NCBI GenBank assembly: GCA_020636915.1
Contig: JACJWV010000004.1
Location: 62,001-126,000, forward strand
DNA length: 64,000 nt
Reading direction: 5' to 3'
DNA from: Nocardioides sp.
Lineage (GTDB): Bacteria; Actinomycetota; Actinomycetes; Propionibacteriales; Nocardioidaceae
Shown here: positions 58,625-64,000 of the stretch, piece after piece
Layout of the letters: every line of letters begins with the position of its first letter
Numbering within the stretch: position 1 is the stretch's first letter
Position numbers and translations under genes: made by a program
The notes under the pieces: model-generated
The model's database searches: none
Told to the model about the DNA's origin: nothing
Seen by the model: the letters and a program-made list of their open reading frames with translations, nothing else

Positions 58625-59899
58625 TCAGCCGATGACGACGCTCACCGCGTGGATCAGCACCCCGACGAGTCCGCCGACGATGGTGCCGTTGATCCGGATG
58701 AACTGGAGGTCGCGACCCACGTGGAGCTCGATGCGCCGGGCGGCCTCCTTGCCGTCCCACCGCTCGATCGTGTGGGTGATGACGGTCGTGACCTCGGCGC
58801 CGTAGCGCTCGACCGAGAAGACCGCGGCGTCGGCAGCCAGCCCGTCCAGCCGCTCGCGGAGGGGCTCGTCGGTCAGCAGGCGGCGTCCGAACGCCGTCAG
58901 CTCGTCGAGGAGCCGGATGCGGACCGCGCCCTCGGGGTCGCGGAGCGAGGACTGCAGGGAGCGGCGCAGCGCGTTCCAGAGCGAGACCGACGAGGTCAGG
59001 ACCTGCGGGTGGTCCAGGAGCCGCTCCTTGAGCCGCTCGGTCCGCTCCTGCGTCGACGGGTCGTGCTGGAGGTCGTGCGCGAGCTGGGCCAGCATCGAGT
59101 CCAGCGCCTCGCGGACGTGGTGGCGCGGGTCGTCGCGGACGTCGGCGACCCAGCGCACCAGCTCGCGGTGCACTCGCGCCGTCACCACCTCGTTGAGCCG
59201 GTCCGGCGCCCACCAGGGCGCCCGCTCCCCGAGCACCTCGGCGACCGTGTCCGGGTTCTCCACCAGCCAGCGGTGCAGCTCCTCCAGCCCCAGGTCGACC
59301 AGCCCGTGGTGCAGGTCGTCGCGGGTCGTCTCCTCCAGCAGCGAGCCGAGCAGCGGCGCGAGCTTCTCCTCGCGGAAGCGCGGGACCAGCGCATCGCGGA
59401 TCAGGCCCTCGACGTGCTCGTCTCGGACCCGGTTGAGCACGATCACGGCCACGTCGGCGATCTCGTCGACGGCTCGCCGGGCGTGCTCGGGCACCGAGAT
59501 CCACCGACCGACCCGCAGCGAGATCGTCGCCGCCGCGACCCGGTCGCGGATGATGCCCTCCTGCAGGAAGTTCTCACCGACGAACTCCTCGAGCCCGCGG
59601 CCCAGGTCGTCCTTGCGCTTGGGGACCAGGGCCGTGTGCGGGATCGGCAGGCCGAGCGGGTGCTTGAACAGCGCCGTCACCGCGAACCAGTCCGCGATCG
59701 CACCGACCATCGACGCCTCGGCCCCGGCGTTGACGAAGCCGAGGAAGCCGTCCTGGTCCAAGGTGAGGACGTAGACGACGGCAGCGAACAGCAGCAGCGA
59801 GACGGCGAGCGTGCGCATCCGGCGCAGTCCCTGGCGGCGGACCGCGTCGGCCCCAGGGTTGGGCGTGATCATGTCGACGGTGCTCATCTGCTGGGTCAT
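58625..59899 (-). CDS. DUF445 membrane protein
   Basis: 424 residues from the ATG at 59899 with AAGGA eight bases upstream. N-terminal hydrophobic helix (about 29-46) and the conserved AEASMVGAIADWFAVTALFK with HPLGLPIPHTALVPKRKDD that follows, then a long helical, charged middle and a C-terminal hydrophobic end (GTIVGGLVGVLIHAVSVVIG). This is the DUF445/YjiN family of unknown function, with a long coiled middle between two membrane ends. Divergent from the metalloprotease gene. Confidence 0.92.
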   Translation of the reverse strand: MTQQMSTVDMITPNPGADAVRRQGLRRMRTLAVSLLLFAAVVYVLTLDQDGFLGFVNAGAEASMVGAIADWFAVTALFKHPLGLPIPHTALVPKRKDDLGRGLEEFVGENFLQEGIIRDRVAAATISLRVGRWISVPEHARRAVDEIADVAVIVLNRVRDEHVEGLIRDALVPRFREEKLAPLLGSLLEETTRDDLHHGLVDLGLEELHRWLVENPDTVAEVLGERAPWWAPDRLNEVVTARVHRELVRWVADVRDDPRHHVREALDSMLAQLAHDLQHDPSTQERTERLKERLLDHPQVLTSSVSLWNALRRSLQSSLRDPEGAVRIRLLDELTAFGRRLLTDEPLRERLDGLAADAAVFSVERYGAEVTTVITHTIERWDGKEAARRIELHVGRDLQFIRINGTIVGGLVGVLIHAVSVVIG

Positions 59900-60001
59900 C
59901 GCCGCCATCCTTGCGCACCGCCGGGAGCGGCCGGTCCACGAATCCCGCCCGGGGCCCACGTACGGTGGTCCAGGTCCCGCCCCCAGTTCTCGAGGAGAGA
60001 G

Positions 60002-61543
60002 ATGCGCCGCCCGCTCGTCCTGGCGCTCGTCGGCGCCGCTCTCGCGTCCGCCGCGACCGTCACCGCGGTGCCGTCCGGCGCCACGACCGCACCGGACCCC
60101 CGGGAGCCCCGCCACGGGGCCACCTCCGCGCAGCGGGCCCTGAGCACGGTCCAGGGGTTGCTGGCCGACGTCCCGTCGACGACACGGCGGGCGACCGCGG
60201 CGCGGCCCGAGGTCTCGCTGGCCATGCGCGACCTGTTCCTCGCCCTGCCGCGACTCGATGCGACCGACCGCCGTACTGCGCGCCACCTGCTCGCCCGCCC
60301 GACCGACGGCGCCTCCGACCCGCTGGGTGACGGCTACGCCGTCCCGGCGAGGAAGTCGTGCCGCGGGCACGTCTGCGTCCACTGGGTCGACAGCACCGCC
60401 GACGCCCCGCCGAGCCGAGCCTGGGTCCGGACCACCCTGCGCGCCCTGAACTCCGTGTGGGCCGCGGAGGTCGGCGACCTCGGCTACCGCGAGCCGCGCG
60501 GCGACGGGCACCGCGGTGGCGACGCCCGGCTCGACGTCTACCTCAAGGAGCTGGGATCGCGCGGGATCTACGGCTACTGCACCCCCGAGCGCAAGGTGAA
60601 GGGGCACAAGTGGCTCGCCTCGGGCTACTGCGTCCTCGACGACGACTTCGCCCGGGCGCAGTTCGGCGCGCCGCCGCGCCAGAGCCTGCGCGTGACGGCA
60701 GCCCACGAGTTCTTCCACGCCGTGCAGTTCGCCTACGACTACGGCGAGGACCCGTGGCTCCTCGAGGCGACCGCGACCTGGATGGAGGAGCGCGTCGCCG
60801 ACGACGTCAACGACAATCGGCAGTACCTCCCCTACGGTCAGGTCGGCGCCCCGGGTCGCTCGCTGGACCGGTTCGACCAGCGCGGCTTCAGCCAGTACGG
60901 CAACTGGACGTTCTTCGAGTACCTCAGCTCCCGCTTCGGGGTCGGCGTCGTCCGGTCGATCTGGACGCGCGCCGGCGCCTACCCCGGCGCCGGCCACCAG
61001 TACTCCACGACCGCCGTGAAGGGCGTGCTCGCCCGGCACGGTGGCCTGCTCGCCACGTACCGCGGGTTCGCCGGAGCGAACACCACGACGACGCACTCCT
61101 ACGAGGAGGGCCACGGCTGGCCCACCGCACCGGTCGCCGCGACCTGGCGGCTCGCCGACGACCACCGGTCCGCGCACACCCGGATCACCGTTGACCACCT
61201 CGCCTCGCGCAACGTGCTCGTCCGTCCGGACTCCGGCCTGCGCGACCGTCGCTGGCGGCTGAAGGTCGCGATCGACGGCCCTGCGGCCGCCACCGCCCCG
61301 GCGGCCGTGGTGGTGAGCCGCACCACGAAGGGGCTCCAGCGGCAGGCGGTGACGCTGGGCGACGACGGCCGTGGCACGGTGCGCGTCGGGTTCAGCGCCC
61401 GTCGGGTGTCCTGGGTCAAGGTGGTCCTGGTCAACGCCTCGACCCGCTTCTCGTGCTGGCACCGCACCACGTGGTCGTGCCAGGGCCGGGCCCGCGACGA
61501 CGACCGGCACTTCGCGCTGACCGTCACGGCCGTCAAGGGCTGA
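60002..61543 (+). CDS. Secreted putative metalloprotease (MXAN_6640-like)
   Basis: 513 residues. Signal peptide MRRPLVLALVGAALASAATV with cleavage near SGA. The zinc-binding motif HEFFHAVQFAYDY (HExxH) is followed by WLLEATATWMEE, whose Glu is the likely third ligand. Four cysteines near the N-terminus and middle (SCRGHVCV, YGYCTPE, SGYCVLD) and two at the end probably form disulfides. It resembles the MXAN_6640 family of putative metalloproteases. GAGGAGAGAG before the ATG is a good ribosome site. Substrate unknown. Confidence 0.85.
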   Translation: MRRPLVLALVGAALASAATVTAVPSGATTAPDPREPRHGATSAQRALSTVQGLLADVPSTTRRATAARPEVSLAMRDLFLALPRLDATDRRTARHLLARPTDGASDPLGDGYAVPARKSCRGHVCVHWVDSTADAPPSRAWVRTTLRALNSVWAAEVGDLGYREPRGDGHRGGDARLDVYLKELGSRGIYGYCTPERKVKGHKWLASGYCVLDDDFARAQFGAPPRQSLRVTAAHEFFHAVQFAYDYGEDPWLLEATATWMEERVADDVNDNRQYLPYGQVGAPGRSLDRFDQRGFSQYGNWTFFEYLSSRFGVGVVRSIWTRAGAYPGAGHQYSTTAVKGVLARHGGLLATYRGFAGANTTTTHSYEEGHGWPTAPVAATWRLADDHRSAHTRITVDHLASRNVLVRPDSGLRDRRWRLKVAIDGPAAATAPAAVVVSRTTKGLQRQAVTLGDDGRGTVRVGFSARRVSWVKVVLVNASTRFSCWHRTTWSCQGRARDDDRHFALTVTAVKG

Positions 61544-61611
61544 CCGGGCCCGGCACCACCGGTCGGCCTGATCGGCCGCCGGGTGTCGGCGGCGACCCCT
61601 AGGTTGAGCCC

Positions 61612-62916
61612 GTGACCCGCGCGTTGACCCCCGACCCGCTGCCGCCCGGCGACCCCGTCGCCACCTCCGGGCTCGGCGTGGCGCAGGGCGCGGCCCTCAC
61701 CCTGGGCGCGGTGCTCGGTACTGGGGTCATCTCGTTGCCGGCGCTCGCCGCGCACGAGGCCGGGCCGGCGTCGCTGGTGGCGTGGCTGGCGCTCGTGCTC
61801 CTCTCGGTGCCGCTGGCGACGACGTTCGCCGCGCTCGGCGCCCGCCACCCCGATGGCGGGGGCGTGTCGACGTACGCCCGCCGCGCCTTCGGCGCCCGCG
61901 TCGCCACCGTCATCGGTTGGTGCTTCTACGTCTCGATCGCGCTCGGGGCTCCCGCTGCTGCCGGATTCGCCGGTGCGTACGTCGCCGACAGCCTCGGCGG
62001 CGGCCGGCAGACCCAGCTGATCACCTCCGGCCTCCTCATCGTCGCGGTCGCGGTGATGAACTGGTTCGGCATCCGGGTCTCCGGTCGGGTCCAGCTCGTC
62101 ATCGCCGGCACCCTGGCGGTGCTCCTGCTGGTCGCCACGCTGGTGTCGCTGCCGCACGCGCAGGCGGCCAACCTGACGCCCTTCGCCCCGCACGGGTGGG
62201 CGGCGATCGGCACCGCGGCGGCCCTGCTGATCTGGGCGTTCGCCGGATGGGAGGTCGTGACCTCGCTGAGCTCGGAGTACCGCGATCCCGCCCGCGACAT
62301 CGGTCGGGCGACCGTCGTGGCGCTGACCGTGATGGGCGTCATGTACCTCGGTGTCGCCGTCGCGACCGTCACGGTGCTCGGCGAGGGAGCGAGCAAGGCA
62401 CCCCTGTCGGACCTCCTGGCCCTCGGGTTCGGCGAGCCCGCTCGCGGCGTGACCACCGTCGTGGCCGTCCTGCTGACCCTCGGCGCGATGAATGCCTACT
62501 TCGCGGGCAGCGCGCGCCTCGGCGCCGCGCTGGGGCGCGACGGGTCGCTGCCGGCCTGGTTCGCCCGCTGCGGCAGCGCCGGCCAGGTGCCCCGGCGCTC
62601 GCTGCTGGTCGTCACCGGTGGCGCGCTCGCGACGCTGCTGGGGGTGGCGCTGACGGGGGTCGCGCTCGAGCGCACGATGTTGCTGGTCACGGGTGCGTTC
62701 GCGATCGTCTACGTCGTCGGCACGGCCGCTGCGCTGCGGCTCCTCCCCCGCGGCACCTGGGCCCACCGCGGCGCCGTCGTCGCGTTCGTCTCCTCGCTCG
62801 CGCTGCTCGGGCTCACCGCCCGTTACCTGGTCCCCCAGCTCCTGGTCGCCGTCGTCGCGATCGTCTGGCTGGCCCGCGCGCGGGCGTCAGCCCCGGCCGC
62901 GACGGACGCGGCGTGA
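61612..62916 (+). CDS. APC superfamily amino acid permease
   Basis: 434 residues with about 12 membrane helices. The first helix contains GAVLGTGVISLPALAAHEAG, the unwound G-x-G-x-x-x substrate motif of the APC fold, and RDPARDIGRATVVALTVMGV matches a later conserved loop. GTG start at 61612. It probably imports or exports an amino acid or amine. Its stop overlaps the GTG of the next gene by four bases. Confidence 0.92.
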   Translation: MTRALTPDPLPPGDPVATSGLGVAQGAALTLGAVLGTGVISLPALAAHEAGPASLVAWLALVLLSVPLATTFAALGARHPDGGGVSTYARRAFGARVATVIGWCFYVSIALGAPAAAGFAGAYVADSLGGGRQTQLITSGLLIVAVAVMNWFGIRVSGRVQLVIAGTLAVLLLVATLVSLPHAQAANLTPFAPHGWAAIGTAAALLIWAFAGWEVVTSLSSEYRDPARDIGRATVVALTVMGVMYLGVAVATVTVLGEGASKAPLSDLLALGFGEPARGVTTVVAVLLTLGAMNAYFAGSARLGAALGRDGSLPAWFARCGSAGQVPRRSLLVVTGGALATLLGVALTGVALERTMLLVTGAFAIVYVVGTAAALRLLPRGTWAHRGAVVAFVSSLALLGLTARYLVPQLLVAVVAIVWLARARASAPAATDAA

Positions 62917-63731
62917 CCGCGCCCGCGGTGACCGGAGCCGGGCGGTCGCTGCGTCCGCTGGCGGTCACCTCCGCCGTCGCGGTCGCGTCGACCGGGCTGC
63001 TCGTGCTCGCCGTGGGGGCCGGCTGGCTGGGACCCGACGTCGGCCGCGGCGCGAACTTCTGCGAGGCGGCGCGGTCGGGCCTGGTCAGGCAGCCGGCCAA
63101 CACCTGGTCCAACGCCGGCTTCGTGCTGGCCGGGCTCGTCGTGGCGTGGCACGCCGGCCGGGCCGAGGTCGACCGGACGCTCGGCGGCCTGGCGACGCCG
63201 TACGCCTGCCTGGTCGTGCTGCTCGGGCCGGCCAGCGCGGCCATGCACGCGACCCAGTCGGCCGCCGGCGGTCAGCTCGACCTGCTGAGCATGTACCTCG
63301 TCGCGTCGTTCGCGGCCGCCTACGCGCTGCGGCGGTGGGTCCGGCAGGGGCGACTGTTCTTCTGGCAGCTCTTCGGTCTGTTCGTCGCGGCGTGCGAGCT
63401 GGTCGGGCTCTACGACGGCGAGGTCCCGGTCGTGACGTACGCCGGCAACGTCGCGTTCGCGGCGCTGCTGCTCACCGCCGTGGTCACCGAGGTCCGGCTG
63501 TGGCGGCGCGCCGGAGCCGTGGGTGGCCCGCGCACCGACCTGCGGTGGGGCGCCGGTGCGCTGGGCGCCATCCTGCTGGCCTTCGCGATCTGGAACCTCA
63601 CCAAGTCGCTCTGGTGCGACCCGCACTCGCTCCTCCAGGGACACGCCGCCTGGCACCTGCTGGACGCGCTCTCGGCGTACCTCCTCTTCCGGCTCTGGAT
63701 GTCCGAGCGGCCGGTCCCGGACGGTCAGTAG
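62913..63731 (+). CDS. Ceramidase-domain (CREST family) membrane protein
   Basis: 272 residues, about seven membrane helices. NFCEAARSGLVRQPANTWSN (CE and NxWSN), then a His in AAMHATQS and a later histidine pair in GHAAWHLLDAL fit the metal-binding residues of the alkaline ceramidase/CREST hydrolase family. A ceramide substrate is not implied in this organism; bacterial members may cleave other lipid amides. Coupled to the permease gene by GTGA overlap; convergent with the hemerythrin gene, overlapping seven bases. Confidence 0.8.
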   Translation: MTAPAVTGAGRSLRPLAVTSAVAVASTGLLVLAVGAGWLGPDVGRGANFCEAARSGLVRQPANTWSNAGFVLAGLVVAWHAGRAEVDRTLGGLATPYACLVVLLGPASAAMHATQSAAGGQLDLLSMYLVASFAAAYALRRWVRQGRLFFWQLFGLFVAACELVGLYDGEVPVVTYAGNVAFAALLLTAVVTEVRLWRRAGAVGGPRTDLRWGAGALGAILLAFAIWNLTKSLWCDPHSLLQGHAAWHLLDALSAYLLFRLWMSERPVPDGQ

Positions 63732-64000
63732 AAGCCGTGGCGGTCGAGCGGCCCGACCAGCTGCTGCTCCTCGTAGGCGAGGTGGTCGGACAGGGTGGTG
63801 TCGAGCTCGTCGACGACGCGTCGCAGCTGCTGCAGCCCGTCCGGCGTCGTGAGGACCGCGACCAGGGCCCGGTCGACGGCCTCGAGCGCGCCGTGGATCA
63901 CGTGGTGCTCCTGCTGGAGCCGGTCGAGGACCGGGCCCAGGGTCGGGTCGCTGCTGCGCAGGTGCGGGAAGACCGAGGTGTCCTCGAGCGTGTGGTGGGT
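63725..64000 (-). CDS. Hemerythrin domain protein, N-terminus outside window
   Basis: 91 C-terminal codons are present. Iron-ligand residues of the hemerythrin bundle are seen in HHTLEDTSVFPHLR (H-x3-E-x..), RLQQEHHVIHGALEAVD (H-x3-H) and DHLAYEEQQLVGPL (final His and Glu). Di-iron proteins of this type bind oxygen or sense iron/NO. The true start lies beyond position 64000. It ends seven bases inside the ceramidase-like gene on the other strand. Confidence 0.9.
   Translation of the reverse strand, partial: THHTLEDTSVFPHLRSSDPTLGPVLDRLQQEHHVIHGALEAVDRALVAVLTTPDGLQQLRRVVDELDTTLSDHLAYEEQQLVGPLDRHGFY

Noticed and set aside
58625..61510. Single 961-codon minus-strand frame joining the metalloprotease antisense to the DUF445 gene
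   Set aside because: Only the part from 59899 downward has a ribosome site and family motifs; the rest is antisense to the secreted metalloprotease.

Overview
The window is high-GC, densely coded actinobacterial DNA. Gene content and order point to Nocardioides or a close relative (Propionibacteriales): a mycobacterial-type Kgd 2-oxoglutarate decarboxylase, a WhiB protein, a SigR/RsrA redox pair, nickel superoxide dismutase with its maturation protease, the 24-residue ribosomal protein bL37, a DUF222/HNH endonuclease relic, many GTG starts and the argS-lysA-hom-thrC-thrB-rho order. The genus is inferred from content; no 16S rRNA gene lies here.

Layout. 1-5.7 kb: prfA, prmC, the threonylcarbamoyl-AMP synthase gene, wecA, atpZ, atpI and atpB, all on the minus strand, with rpmE just upstream. 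5.8-7.9 kb: a histidine kinase and a receiver-only response regulator. 8.0-17.3 kb: rho, thrB, thrC, hom, lysA and argS, with tRNA-Arg(CCG) beside argS on the other strand. 17.3-22 kb: envelope genes (degenerate SUMF1-fold protein, secreted protein, LCP phosphotransferase, lipoprotein). 22.1-26.1 kb: kgd and a 58-residue follower. 26.1-30.3 kb: an accessory patch with a MarR repressor and its probable operator, a broken gene, a Cys-type sulfatase and an acetoacetate-decarboxylase-like protein. 30.3-36.2 kb: desaturase and its reductase facing a TetR regulator, two oxidoreductases and malic enzyme. 36.4-37.3 kb: sodX and sodN. 37.3-39.1 kb: an RsbW-like anti-sigma gene, a SigF/SigB-type sigma gene and a membrane protein. 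39.3-53.7 kb: whiB, a PdtaS-type kinase, metabolic genes, bL37, rsrA, sigR, an SRAP protein, a sigma/anti-sigma fusion, aroA, rsgA and hisN. As I recall it, this resembles M. tuberculosis Rv3219-Rv3230c, including the desA3 pair. 53.7-58.1 kb: CBS protein, PP2C phosphatase, FKBP, S4 protein, tyrosine phosphatase and a frameshifted HNH endonuclease. 58.6-64 kb: DUF445 protein, secreted metalloprotease, APC permease, ceramidase-like protein and a partial hemerythrin.

Regulation is the most rewarding part. A sequence fitting the SigR consensus (GGGAAT-N18-GTT) lies directly in front of sigR, inside the end of the preceding gene. A SigF/SigB-type promoter (GTTT-N17-GGGTAC) lies in front of the anti-sigma/sigma operon, inside a 49-base inverted repeat. 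Short perfect inverted repeats sit between the MarR and TetR genes and their divergent partners. Two distant intergenic regions (10.2-10.6 and 58.3-58.6 kb) share a mosaic of structured repeat modules with no transposase nearby. I found no CRISPR array, insertion sequence, prophage or toxin-antitoxin pair, and no complete new multi-gene system. The best candidates for novelty are the repeat mosaic and the promoter arrangements.
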